DNA of 64,000 nt from [Mycobacterium] fortunisiensis (GTDB lineage Bacteria > Actinomycetota > Actinomycetes > Mycobacteriales > Mycobacteriaceae): assembly GCF_019050325.1 (NCBI RefSeq), contig NZ_VOMB01000027.1, forward strand, positions 186,001 through 250,000. The letters run 5' to 3'. Both the position numbers and the translations under genes were made by a program. Numbering within the stretch: position 1 is the first letter of the stretch; each line of letters starts with the position of its first letter. The notes under the pieces were generated by a model. The model was not told where the DNA came from. It saw only the letters and a program-made list of their open reading frames with translations, and did not search any database. Shown piece after piece: positions 43,194-51,255 of the stretch.

Positions 43194-43215
43194 GTACCAT
43201 CGATCTCGTTGGTAC
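43194..43215. promoter_or_regulatory. inverted repeat in the glf-erp divergent region
   Basis: GTACCA and TGGTAC (43194-43199 and 43210-43215) are 6-bp arms with a 10-bp spacer, one helical turn apart, in the 239-bp region between the glf and erp starts. It could be an operator acting on either gene. The rest of the region shows no other clear element. Confidence 0.35.
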
Positions 43216-43322
43216 TCATGGGCTTCAGACCACCGGTCCGGATCACCGACGGAGCAAGTGGAGAGCACTACCCGCAATCCAAAATGCAGTTCCTGTGCAG
43301 TAAACATATTGAGGAGACTTCC

Positions 43323-44279
43323 GTGCCGAACCGCCGTCGACGCAAGCTCTCGACAGCCATGAGCGCAGTCGCCGCAGTGGCAGTCGCAAGTCCAGTGGCC
43401 CTGGTCGCCATGTCGCAACTTTCCCCCGCTCCCCAGGAGCGCGAGTTCACCCAGGCCGCACTGGTCACCGACCTGCCGGGTGAGCTGATGTCCGCTCTCT
43501 CGCAGGGCCTGTCCCAGTTCGGCATCAACCTGCCGCCGATGCCGACCGGCCTGCTGACCGGCTCGAGCCCGACGCCGACGCTGGGGTCACCCACCCTGAC
43601 TTCGCCGGGGCTCACCTCACCGGGCCTCACGTCACCTGGCCTCACCTCACCGGGCCTCACGTCGCCAGGCCTCACCTCACCGGATCTGACCTCACCCGGT
43701 CTGACCTCACCCGGTCTGACCTCGCCCGGTCTCACGTCGCCGGGGCTCACCTCCCCCGACGCCGCGCTGACCAGCCCCAACGGCCTGACCGCCGCGCCGG
43801 AAGGCGCGCTGCCGGGAGCCACCGGGTCGCTCACCGATCCGGGGCTCAGCAACCCCGCACTCACCCCGCCGACCCCGGGATCGCTGACCAACCCGGCACT
43901 CACTCCACCGGCGACGGGTGGACTGACCACCTCCCCCGCGGGGCTGGACAGCACCGGCCTGACCACCTCGCCGGTGGGTCTCGACCCAGCGCTGTCCGGT
44001 GGCCTGCCCGCTCCGGGTGAGGTGCCGATCTCGGCACCGATCGGAATGGATCCCAGCGCAGGCACCTATCCGCTACTGGGCGCCGATCCGTCGCTGTCGG
44101 CGATGCCGGCCACCAGCGGCGGCGGCGGGCTGTTCGGCGATCTGTCCAGCGCCGCCAACCAGCTGGGCGCCGGCCAGGCCATCGACCTGCTCAAGGGGAT
44201 GGTGATGCCGGCGATCACGCAGGCGATGAAGCCGCCGGCACCCGCACCGGTGCCCGCTCCCGCACCGCCCGCCCCGTAA
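43323..44279 (+). CDS. erp: exported repetitive protein Erp (PirG)
   Basis: 318 residues. N-terminal export signal (basic RRRRK then a helix about 15-31), a conserved N-terminal domain to about residue 85, a repeat region of eleven pentapeptides of PGLTS type, a second looser Pro/Thr-rich stretch, and a C-terminal domain with GLFGDLSSAANQLGAG plus a Pro/Ala tail. Surface-exposed protein tied to cell-wall integrity and virulence in pathogenic species; repeat number differs between species. GTG at 43323 with GAGGAG 6 nt upstream. An in-frame open stretch upstream shows no similarity. Confidence 0.93.
   Translation: MPNRRRRKLSTAMSAVAAVAVASPVALVAMSQLSPAPQEREFTQAALVTDLPGELMSALSQGLSQFGINLPPMPTGLLTGSSPTPTLGSPTLTSPGLTSPGLTSPGLTSPGLTSPGLTSPDLTSPGLTSPGLTSPGLTSPGLTSPDAALTSPNGLTAAPEGALPGATGSLTDPGLSNPALTPPTPGSLTNPALTPPATGGLTTSPAGLDSTGLTTSPVGLDPALSGGLPAPGEVPISAPIGMDPSAGTYPLLGADPSLSAMPATSGGGGLFGDLSSAANQLGAGQAIDLLKGMVMPAITQAMKPPAPAPVPAPAPPAP
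43590..43754 (+). repeat. eleven tandem 15-bp units coding PGLTS-type pentapeptides in erp
   Basis: Units read PTLTS, five PGLTS, PDLTS, four PGLTS. Codons differ between copies (CTCACC/CTCACG/CTGACC), so the array is not very recent, although four neighbouring CTGACC-type units look homogenised. Confidence 0.9.
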
Positions 44280-44298
44280 GTACAGACCCGGTTACAAG

Positions 44299-44337
44299 AA
44301 CGGCACCGCAGAAGCCATCGGGCTCTGCGGTGCCGTT
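44299..44337 (+). terminator. erp terminator
   Basis: 14-bp perfect stem (44299-44312 with 44324-44337), 11-nt loop, 19 bp after the erp stop. No long T-run. Confidence 0.7.
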
Positions 44338-44375
44338 GTGCGGAAAACCGGCGCGGAGGGCCGTGTCGAATCATC

Positions 44376-44404
44376 CGTAACATCAGACCCATACGTAACA
44401 TCAG
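44376..44404 (+). promoter_or_regulatory. 11-bp direct repeat overlapping the amidase promoter
   Basis: CGTAACATCAG occurs at 44376-44386 and 44394-44404. The second copy contains TAACAT (44396-44401), which sits 6 bp before the GTG at 44408 like a -10 box of a leaderless promoter. The 18-bp period suits a dimeric response regulator; MtrA is a candidate because it recognises GTAAC/GTCAC-like direct repeats and controls wall hydrolases, but this is inference. Confidence 0.5.
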
Positions 44405-44407
44405 TCC

Positions 44408-46036
44408 GTGCAGTCCCGCCGTACCGCTCCATCGCTTCTGTTCACCGCGCTCGCGGCGACGGTGGTCATCGTGCCCTGGGCGATCTCAGAATCCGGCTCC
44501 GACGAACAACACGGCCCGTCCGCTTCAGCGCCGCAACTCACCCAGCAACCCCTGGACAACCTCACCACCGGCGAAAGCATCCGCGAGGTCCACCAGGACA
44601 CCCCGTTCTCGATGGTTGCGCTGACCTCCGCCGATCTGCGCGGCACCTCCGCCCGGGTACGCGCCCGCCAGGACGACGGCAGCTGGGGACCGTGGTACGC
44701 CGCCGAGAACCTCGACGGCGTCGGGGCCGACACCCCCGGCCCGCGCGGCACCGAACCGGTCTTCGTCGGCCGCACCACCACCGTGCAGATCGCCGTCACC
44801 CGCGCCCCGCAGGCCCCCGCCCCTCCGGGCAAGACTGCGAAGACCGCCAAGCCCGACCCCGCCAAGCCCAAACCCCCGCTCGGCTACGTGCCCGCCAACG
44901 TCGAGGCACCCATCGGTCAGAACATCACCGCGGTGCTGATCAGCCCGCCGCAATCCCCCGTCGACGTCGGACCACTGCCGGCCGCGGTCACCGCGCCCGG
45001 CCAACCGCCGACCATCATCAGCCGCGCACAGTGGGGCGCCGACGAATCCATGCGATGCGGAAACACCGTGTACGACAGGGGCATCCGAGCCGGGATCGTC
45101 CATCACACGGCCGGCAGCAACGACTACGCGCCCGAGGATTCCGCAGGCATCATCCGGTCGATCTACGAGTACCACACCCGTGAGCTCGGCTGGTGCGACA
45201 TCGCCTACAACGCCATGGTCGACAAGTACGGCCAGGTCTTCGAAGGCCGCGCCGGCGGGATGGACAAACCGGTGGAGGGCTCGCACACCGGCGGCTTCAA
45301 CATCGACACCTGGGGCGTGGCGATGTTGGGCGATTTCGACGTGGTACCACCCACCCCGATCCAACTGCGCAACACCGGACGACTGCTGGGCTGGCGGCTG
45401 GGCCTCGACCACATCGACCCGCACGGCACCGTGGCGCTGACGTCCGCAGGCGGATCGTTCACCCACTTCCCCCGCGGGGCCACCCCGACCCTGCCGACGA
45501 TCTTCACCCACCGCGACGTCGGCATCACCGACTGCCCCGGCAATGCGGCCTACGCCCTGATGGACCGGATCCGCGACATCGCCGCCCGGTTCAACCGCCC
45601 GCCGGGACCCGAGGACCTGGCCGACCAGATGCGCGGCGGCGCCATCTACAACCGCTGGCAGGGCCTGGGCGGGGCCACCGGCCTGCTGGGCAACCCGACC
45701 TCACCGGAAACCCCGGGCAAAGGCGGCTCCCGCTACGCGCGGTTCGAGCGCGGCGCGGTGTACTGGTCGGCCGAGAGCGGCGCCCAACCGGTGACCGGCG
45801 CGATCTACGAAGCGTGGGGAACCCTGGGCTTCGAGCGCGGCGTGCTGGGCCTGCCCACCAGCGCAGAGATTCCCGAGCCCCAGTGGGTGGTGCAGAACTT
45901 CCAGCACGGCACGCTGAACTTCGACCGCGAAAACGGCACCGTCACACGCGTTGTCGACGGCGTGCCGGTAAAACTGCCCCCACCCTCATCCGATGAACAA
46001 CCGGTTCAGCTGGAGCGCTTCACCCCGATCACCTGA
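44408..46036 (+). CDS. exported N-acetylmuramoyl-L-alanine amidase/PGRP with LGFP-like repeats (Rv3811 orthologue)
   Basis: 542 residues. Signal/anchor helix about 8-26, a Pro/Lys-rich linker near 140-160, an amidase-2/PGRP domain about 205-400 (zinc His in IVHHTAGSNDY and FTHRDVGITDCPG), then LGFP-type repeats (LLGNPTSPE, GVLGLPTSAE) that often bind wall glycans. It probably cleaves the stem peptide from muramic acid and is retained in the envelope. GTG start at 44408, leaderless. Convergent with the HAD gene, 15 bp apart. Confidence 0.88.
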   Translation: MQSRRTAPSLLFTALAATVVIVPWAISESGSDEQHGPSASAPQLTQQPLDNLTTGESIREVHQDTPFSMVALTSADLRGTSARVRARQDDGSWGPWYAAENLDGVGADTPGPRGTEPVFVGRTTTVQIAVTRAPQAPAPPGKTAKTAKPDPAKPKPPLGYVPANVEAPIGQNITAVLISPPQSPVDVGPLPAAVTAPGQPPTIISRAQWGADESMRCGNTVYDRGIRAGIVHHTAGSNDYAPEDSAGIIRSIYEYHTRELGWCDIAYNAMVDKYGQVFEGRAGGMDKPVEGSHTGGFNIDTWGVAMLGDFDVVPPTPIQLRNTGRLLGWRLGLDHIDPHGTVALTSAGGSFTHFPRGATPTLPTIFTHRDVGITDCPGNAAYALMDRIRDIAARFNRPPGPEDLADQMRGGAIYNRWQGLGGATGLLGNPTSPETPGKGGSRYARFERGAVYWSAESGAQPVTGAIYEAWGTLGFERGVLGLPTSAEIPEPQWVVQNFQHGTLNFDRENGTVTRVVDGVPVKLPPPSSDEQPVQLERFTPIT

Positions 46037-46051
46037 GCGCACCCGGCCCGG

Positions 46052-46876
46052 TCAGGACCACCAGCGTTCCAGCACCCGGGCCACGCCGTCCTCGGCGTTG
46101 GTGTGGGTGATCTCGTCGGCCGCGGCCACGGCCTCGGGGTGGGCATTGCCCATCGCCACGCCCCGACCGGCCCAGCTCAGCATCGGTATGTCGTTCGGCA
46201 TGTCCCCGAACGTCACGATATCGGCGGCGGTGAGGCCGAGCGGTGCGGCCAGCTCGTCGACGCCGGTGGCCTTGCTGACCCCCGGCGGCACCACCTCGAT
46301 CAGGCCGTTGTTGGTCGAATAGGTGATATCACCCTGCAATGCAACATGTTTGATCAGCTCGGCGGCCATGTCGGCGCTGCGCGCACCGGCCTTGCGGATC
46401 AGCAGCTTGACCGCCGGGGCGCTGAGCAGGTCCGCGACCGACACCTCGGTGTTGTCCGGGTTCAGCCAGGCGTGCTCATAGCCCGGCGAGCTGACGAACT
46501 GCGGGGTGGCCGCATCGTGCGCGGACGCGCCGACCCGTTCCACCGCCAGCCCGGCGCCGGGGATCACCCGCGCGACGATCTCGGCGAGCTCACCGAGCAT
46601 CTCGACCGAGAGCGTGCGGGCCGACACGATGCGATCGGTGGCCGGGTCGTAGATCACCGCACCGTTGGCGCACACCGCCATCGGCGCCAGCCCCAGCCCC
46701 TCCACCACCGGTTCGACCCACCGCGGTGGCCGCCCGGTGGCCAGCACGAACGTGGCACCGGCCGCCACGGCAGCCTGTACCGCCGCGCGGGTGCGCGGCG
46801 AGACCTTCTCGTCCTCGTCGAGCAGCGTTCCATCCACGTCGGTGGCGATCAGCACCGGCGGTCGTTCGTCGCTCAT
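46052..46876 (-). CDS. Cof-type HAD-superfamily hydrolase (Rv3813c orthologue)
   Basis: 274 residues. Motif I TDVDGTLLDED (nucleophile Asp), motif II LATGRPPRW, motif III Lys region VSKATGVDELA and motif IV TFGDMPNDIPML are all present, so an active Mg-dependent phosphatase is likely; substrates of such proteins are sugar phosphates or nucleotides. It overlaps the acyltransferase gene upstream by 4 bp, giving a minus-strand operon of two acyltransferases and this phosphatase; a lipid-phosphate substrate is conceivable but unproven. Confidence 0.85.
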   Translation of the reverse strand: MSDERPPVLIATDVDGTLLDEDEKVSPRTRAAVQAAVAAGATFVLATGRPPRWVEPVVEGLGLAPMAVCANGAVIYDPATDRIVSARTLSVEMLGELAEIVARVIPGAGLAVERVGASAHDAATPQFVSSPGYEHAWLNPDNTEVSVADLLSAPAVKLLIRKAGARSADMAAELIKHVALQGDITYSTNNGLIEVVPPGVSKATGVDELAAPLGLTAADIVTFGDMPNDIPMLSWAGRGVAMGNAHPEAVAAADEITHTNAEDGVARVLERWWS

Positions 46877-47637
46877 CGATTGTTTCCCGTCGCTTCACGC
46901 TCGGCGCGCTTACGCGCGCGCTCGGCCAACTCCGCCTCATCGAGCCGCTTGGCCTCAGCCGGCGTCGGCGCGGTGCCACCCAGTCGGTGCGGCATCCAGT
47001 ACTGCCCCGGCGGGGCCGGGTACTCGCGCTGCACCCGGTCCAGCAGTGTGCTCATCTCGGTCCGCAACTGCTGATCGAGCGCCGAGGACGGCGCGACCGG
47101 GGCGATCGGCCGGCCCGCCGCGACGGTGACCGGAAACTTATTGTGCCCCAAATTCTTCGGATGGTCCTTGGTCCAGATCCGGTGCGCACCCCACACGATC
47201 AGGGGCACGATCGGCACGTCGGCGTCCAGCGCCATGCGCGCCGCGCCCGTCTTGAAGTCCTTGAGCTCGAAGCTGCGACTGATCGTCGCCTCCGGGTACA
47301 CGCCGACCAACTCGCCCTCGCGCAGCGCCTCGACCGCAGCGGCGTAGGCGCCCGCGCCCGCACGCCGGTCCACCGGGATGGTGCCGGTGTGTTTGATCAG
47401 GTAGTTGACCACCTTCACCTGCTGCATCTCGGCCTTGATCATGAACCGCATGCGTCGGCCACGCTCGGTGGCGGCCAACCCGGCCGGCAGAAAATCGACA
47501 TAGCCGGTGTGGTTGATGGCCACCACCGCACCACCGTCGGCGGGAAGATTGTCCAAGCCGCGGAACGTGATTCGAGTCCCGGTGGCCCGGACCGCGAGCC
47601 TGGCGGCAACCTCCAAACTTCGGAAAACCGGTTCCAT
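46873..47637 (-). CDS. 1-acylglycerol-3-phosphate acyltransferase family protein (Rv3814c-like)
   Basis: 254 residues, PlsC family. Catalytic motif NHTGYVD (H-X4-D), binding motif GVYPEATISRS, and the following IVPLIVWG segment. Acylates lysophosphatidate or a related lipid at the inner membrane. ATG at 47637, 7 bp after the second acyltransferase. The frame is open upstream across the neighbour without similarity. Tail rich in Arg/Glu. Confidence 0.85.
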   Translation of the reverse strand: MEPVFRSLEVAARLAVRATGTRITFRGLDNLPADGGAVVAINHTGYVDFLPAGLAATERGRRMRFMIKAEMQQVKVVNYLIKHTGTIPVDRRAGAGAYAAAVEALREGELVGVYPEATISRSFELKDFKTGAARMALDADVPIVPLIVWGAHRIWTKDHPKNLGHNKFPVTVAAGRPIAPVAPSSALDQQLRTEMSTLLDRVQREYPAPPGQYWMPHRLGGTAPTPAEAKRLDEAELAERARKRAEREATGNNR

Positions 47638-47644
47638 ACGCCGC

Positions 47645-48445
47645 TTACCCCGGGGACCCGGTGGGCTCGGAAGGTCCGGTGGGTCCGGCTTGATCGCTCT
47701 CGGGCCGCCTGGCCGCCTTCGCGGCAGCCTCCTCGGCGTCCATCCGGTTGGCCTCGGCAAGCGTCGGCGCCGAGCCACCCAGCCGATGGGGCACCCAGTA
47801 TTCGCCGGGCGGATACGGCCCGTACGCGTCCTGGACCTGCGTGAGCAGATGCTGCATCCGCGAGTGCAGGAGCGCGGTGAGTTCGGTTGCCGGCAGCGTC
47901 GGCTGGATCGGCTCACCCACCGCGATCGAGATCGGCACCTTGGGCCGGTAAAGCTTCTTCGGGTAGCCCTTGGTCCAGATCCGCTGCGCACCCCAGACGA
48001 TGTGCGGCACGATCGGCACTCCGGCCTCGATCGCCATCCGGGCGGCGCCGGACTTGAAGCCCTTGATCTCGAAGCTGCGACTGATCGTCGCCTCCGGGTA
48101 CACCCCGACCAGCTCACCCGCCTTGAGATAGTCGACCGCCGCCTCGAACGAGGCCGCCCCGCTGTCCCGATCCACCTCGATGTGGCGCAGGCTGCGCATG
48201 ATCGGTCCGCTGATCTTGTTGTCGAAGACTTCCCGCTTTGCCATGAACCGCACCTTGCGGCCCCGCTTCTGCAGGTAGGCGGGCAGCCCGGCGAACGTGA
48301 AGTCGAAGTAGCTGGTGTGGTTGATGGCCACCACCGCACCGCCGGTGACCGGGAGGTTTTCCACCCCGGTCACGGTGAACTTCAGCCCCTGCAGCCGCCA
48401 GGCCAGCCGAGCGAGTTGTATGACTGTCCCGTACACCGGTTCCAC
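47645..48445 (-). CDS. 1-acylglycerol-3-phosphate acyltransferase family protein (Rv3815c-like)
   Basis: 266 residues, PlsC family, about 55% alike by eye to the next gene and clearly a tandem duplicate. Motifs NHTSYFD and GVYPEATISRS. M. tuberculosis has three such genes in a row (Rv3814c-Rv3816c); only two occur here. GTG start at 48445. C-terminal tail is Pro/Ser/Gly rich. First gene of the minus-strand run, divergent from the MBL-Rieske gene (90 bp). Confidence 0.85.
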   Translation of the reverse strand: MEPVYGTVIQLARLAWRLQGLKFTVTGVENLPVTGGAVVAINHTSYFDFTFAGLPAYLQKRGRKVRFMAKREVFDNKISGPIMRSLRHIEVDRDSGAASFEAAVDYLKAGELVGVYPEATISRSFEIKGFKSGAARMAIEAGVPIVPHIVWGAQRIWTKGYPKKLYRPKVPISIAVGEPIQPTLPATELTALLHSRMQHLLTQVQDAYGPYPPGEYWVPHRLGGSAPTLAEANRMDAEEAAAKAARRPESDQAGPTGPSEPTGSPG

Positions 48446-48535
48446 GTAGCCAGCCTAATCCCAGCCCGTAGCGGCCCGTCACCCAACTCGGGCTAGGCTG
48501 GGCGAGCATCGAAGTACTCCATCGAAAGGCTGTTT

Positions 48536-50092
48536 GTGCAGGTCACCAGCGTCGGGCATGCCGGCTTCCTGATCGAGACCAAGGCTGGCAGCATTCTGTG
48601 CGATCCCTGGGTCAACCCCGCCTATTTCGCCTCGTGGTTCCCGTTCCCGGACAACAGCACGTTGGATTGGGACGCCCTCGGCAACGTCGACTACCTCTAC
48701 GTCTCGCACCTGCACTCCGACCACTTCGACCCGGAGAACCTGCGCCGCCACGTCAACAAGGACGCCGTGGTGTTGCTGCCCGACTTCCCGGTGCCCGACC
48801 TGCAGCGCGAGCTGGCCGCGCTGGGATTCCACCGGTTCTTCGAGACCACCGATTCGGTGAAGCACACCGTCAGCGGTCCCAAGGGGGACCTCGATGTGAT
48901 GATCATCGCCTTGCGCGCCCCGGCCGACGGTCCGATCGGCGATTCGGGGCTGGTGGTCGACGACGGTGAGACCACCGTTTTCAATATGAACGACGCGCGG
49001 CCTGTCGACCTGGACATGCTGCATGCCGACTTCGGCCAGATCGACGTGCACATGCTGCAGTACTCCGGGGCGATCTGGTACCCGATGGTCTACGACATGC
49101 CGGCCCGGGCCAAGGAGGCCTTCGGTATCCAGAAGCGCCAGCGTCAGATGGATCGGTGCCGGCAGTACATCGCGCAGGTCGGGGCGACGTGGGTGATCCC
49201 CTCGGCTGGGCCGCCGTGCTTCCTGGATACCGAGCTGCGCGACCTCAACGACGACCACGGCGACCCGGCGAACATCTTCCCCGACCAGGTGGTGTTCCTG
49301 GATCAGATGCGCCGCCACGGCCACGACGGCGGATTGCTGATGATCCCGGGCAGCACCGCGGATTTCACCGGTTCACAGCTCAATTCGCTGACCCACCCGG
49401 TCGAGGATCCGGAAACGATCTTCACCACCGGCAAGGCCGCCTACATCGAGGACTACGCCCGGCGGATGGCCCCGGTGCTGGCCGCGGAGAAAGCGTCCTG
49501 GGCCCCGGCGGCCGGCGAACCCCTGCTGCCTGCGCTGCGCGCCCTGTTCGAGCCGATCATGGCGCAGACCGATCAGATCTGCGACGGCATCGGTTACCCG
49601 GTACAGCTACGGTTGTCCGGCGCCGGGCACAGCGAGACCGTGGTGCTGGACTTCCCGAAACGCCTGGTGCGCGAACCGATCCCGGACGAGAAGTTCCGCT
49701 ACGGGTTCGCCATCGGTCCCGAGTTGGTGCGCACCGTGCTGCGCGACAACGAGCCGGACTGGGTCAACACCATCTTCCTGTCCACCCGGTTCAAAGCGTG
49801 GCGGGTGGGCGGCTACAACGAGTACCTGTACACGTTCTTCAAATGCCTGACCGATGAGCGCATCGCCTACGCCGACGGCTGGTTCGCCGAAGCCCACGAC
49901 GATTCCTCTTCGATCACCCTGGACGGCTGGGAGATCCAGCGCCGGTGCCCGCATCTGAAGGCCGACCTTTCGAAATTCGGTGTGGTGGAAGGTAATACCC
50001 TCACCTGCAATCTGCACGGCTGGCAGTGGAACCTCGAGAACGGTAAGTGCCTGACCACCAAGGGGCACGAGTTGCGGTGCGCACGGGCATGA
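48536..50092 (+). CDS. metallo-beta-lactamase fold protein with C-terminal Rieske [2Fe-2S] domain (Rv3818 orthologue)
   Basis: 518 residues from a GTG at 48536 (TTTGTGCAGG). N-terminal UlaG/RomA-like metallo-hydrolase with HLHSDHFDP near residue 62 and a partner Asp in VFNMNDARP; a middle domain of about 200 residues with no clear match; and a C-terminal Rieske cluster motif CPH-x17-CNLHGW at about 471-495. The joining of a metal hydrolase to an iron-sulfur electron-transfer site implies a redox-coupled or oxygenase-like activity, similar in layout to CMP-Neu5Ac hydroxylase type proteins. Substrate unknown. Translationally coupled to the next gene by ATGA. Confidence 0.85.
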   Translation: MQVTSVGHAGFLIETKAGSILCDPWVNPAYFASWFPFPDNSTLDWDALGNVDYLYVSHLHSDHFDPENLRRHVNKDAVVLLPDFPVPDLQRELAALGFHRFFETTDSVKHTVSGPKGDLDVMIIALRAPADGPIGDSGLVVDDGETTVFNMNDARPVDLDMLHADFGQIDVHMLQYSGAIWYPMVYDMPARAKEAFGIQKRQRQMDRCRQYIAQVGATWVIPSAGPPCFLDTELRDLNDDHGDPANIFPDQVVFLDQMRRHGHDGGLLMIPGSTADFTGSQLNSLTHPVEDPETIFTTGKAAYIEDYARRMAPVLAAEKASWAPAAGEPLLPALRALFEPIMAQTDQICDGIGYPVQLRLSGAGHSETVVLDFPKRLVREPIPDEKFRYGFAIGPELVRTVLRDNEPDWVNTIFLSTRFKAWRVGGYNEYLYTFFKCLTDERIAYADGWFAEAHDDSSSITLDGWEIQRRCPHLKADLSKFGVVEGNTLTCNLHGWQWNLENGKCLTTKGHELRCARA

Positions 50093-50427
50093 CCACCGCA
50101 CCGCGGCAGTACTACGACGACGGCTTGATCCAGCTGGATCGCGAGGCGATCACATTGCGCCGCTACCACTTCCCGTCGGGAACCTCGAAAGTGATACCGC
50201 TGCGCGACATCAAGGGCTACCGGGCCACGCCGCTGGGGCTCTTTACCCAGCGCTTCCGGCTGTGGGGCAGCAGCGATCTGCGCCGCTGGCTGCCACTGGA
50301 CGTGCACCGGCCGCTGCGGTCAACGTTGATCACCCTCGATGTGCGCGGCACCTACCCCAAGCCGGCGTTCACCCCGGTACGGCCAGACGAGTTCGTCGCC
50401 CGGTTGGACGAGCTGCTCGGACGCTAG
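50089..50427 (+). CDS. conserved small protein (Rv3819 orthologue), unknown function
   Basis: 112 residues, mostly beta strands by pattern (YYDDGLIQLDREAITLRRYHFP and later TLITLDVRG), like a PH-type or Bacterial PH domain. The ATG at 50089 overlaps the stop of the MBL-Rieske gene by 4 bp, so the two are made together and probably act together. No catalytic residues evident. Confidence 0.75.
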   Translation: MTTAPRQYYDDGLIQLDREAITLRRYHFPSGTSKVIPLRDIKGYRATPLGLFTQRFRLWGSSDLRRWLPLDVHRPLRSTLITLDVRGTYPKPAFTPVRPDEFVARLDELLGR

Positions 50428-50439
50428 TTCGCCCCGTCC

Positions 50440-51255
50440 TCAGCGGGCCGAAACCACCTGCCGCAGTTCCGAAGCCGCACTCGAAGCGCTGTCGTACACC
50501 CGCACGATGGCCTCGTCGCCGGGCTTGAGATAGGTGGATTCACCCAGCGGGGTGTAGCGGGTGGCACCGATCCCGATCAACACGTGCTCGGGGTGCCCGC
50601 TGGCCACCATCAGGGCGCCGACGTCCTCCAGCGGAGTGTCCGCCGAACCCTTCTGGTTGGCCAGCCGTTCGACGATCCAGTCGAGCAGCACCTCGCCGTA
50701 ATAGGAGTAGCCGACCAGCGGCGAGTCGACGCCGTAGGCATGCTGCTGACCACCGTCCTCGCGCAGATAGCAGACCAGCCGCATATCGGCCGTCGGACCG
50801 TCCGGCGTCAGATCACTGATCTCGAAGAACTGCGGCGCAACACCTTTGGAGGCCGGTCCCCAGTTCTTCTTGTAGCTGATCTTGGGCGCACCCGGCCTGC
50901 GGATCGAGCAGTCGTTGAAGGCCCCCAGCGCGAACGGTTCCAGCCGCGCCACGGTGTCGCCGTTCCACACCACCCGGCAGGCCACCCCCACCTCGGGCTC
51001 GATCTGCAGGTTCAGCGGCCCGTCCACCTCACCGGGCTCAGGCAGCAGGATCGCATCGCTGGAGAGCGGGAACTCGCCGAGAAAATCGTCCCGCCCGGGC
51101 GCATACCACGGGAAGATGCCCTTGGGCGCATACCCTTCGGTCACCACCTTGACGAAATCCCCTGCCTCACCGGCTTGTTCGAGATGCCCCGCGAAGTTCC
51201 CCGCCACCCCGAAGCCGAACCAGTTACGCACTTCTTCAAGGTCGATATCGATCAT
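50440..51255 (-). CDS. DUF5718 family protein, possible fumarylacetoacetase-like fold
   Basis: 271 residues. Opening motif FGFGVAGNFAGHLEQAGE and EPEVGVACRVVW are typical of DUF5718; the GNF-H-E pattern and the acidic residues resemble the metal site of fumarylacetoacetate hydrolase-like proteins, but I would not assign a reaction. The ATG overlaps the serS stop by 4 bp (ATGA), so it is expressed with seryl-tRNA synthetase. Soluble, no signal peptide. Confidence 0.7.
   Translation of the reverse strand: MIDIDLEEVRNWFGFGVAGNFAGHLEQAGEAGDFVKVVTEGYAPKGIFPWYAPGRDDFLGEFPLSSDAILLPEPGEVDGPLNLQIEPEVGVACRVVWNGDTVARLEPFALGAFNDCSIRRPGAPKISYKKNWGPASKGVAPQFFEISDLTPDGPTADMRLVCYLREDGGQQHAYGVDSPLVGYSYYGEVLLDWIVERLANQKGSADTPLEDVGALMVASGHPEHVLIGIGATRYTPLGESTYLKPGDEAIVRVYDSASSAASELRQVVSAR

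Noticed and set aside
43590..43754. CRISPR array
   Set aside because: The regular 15-bp repeats are coding units of Erp, without spacers.
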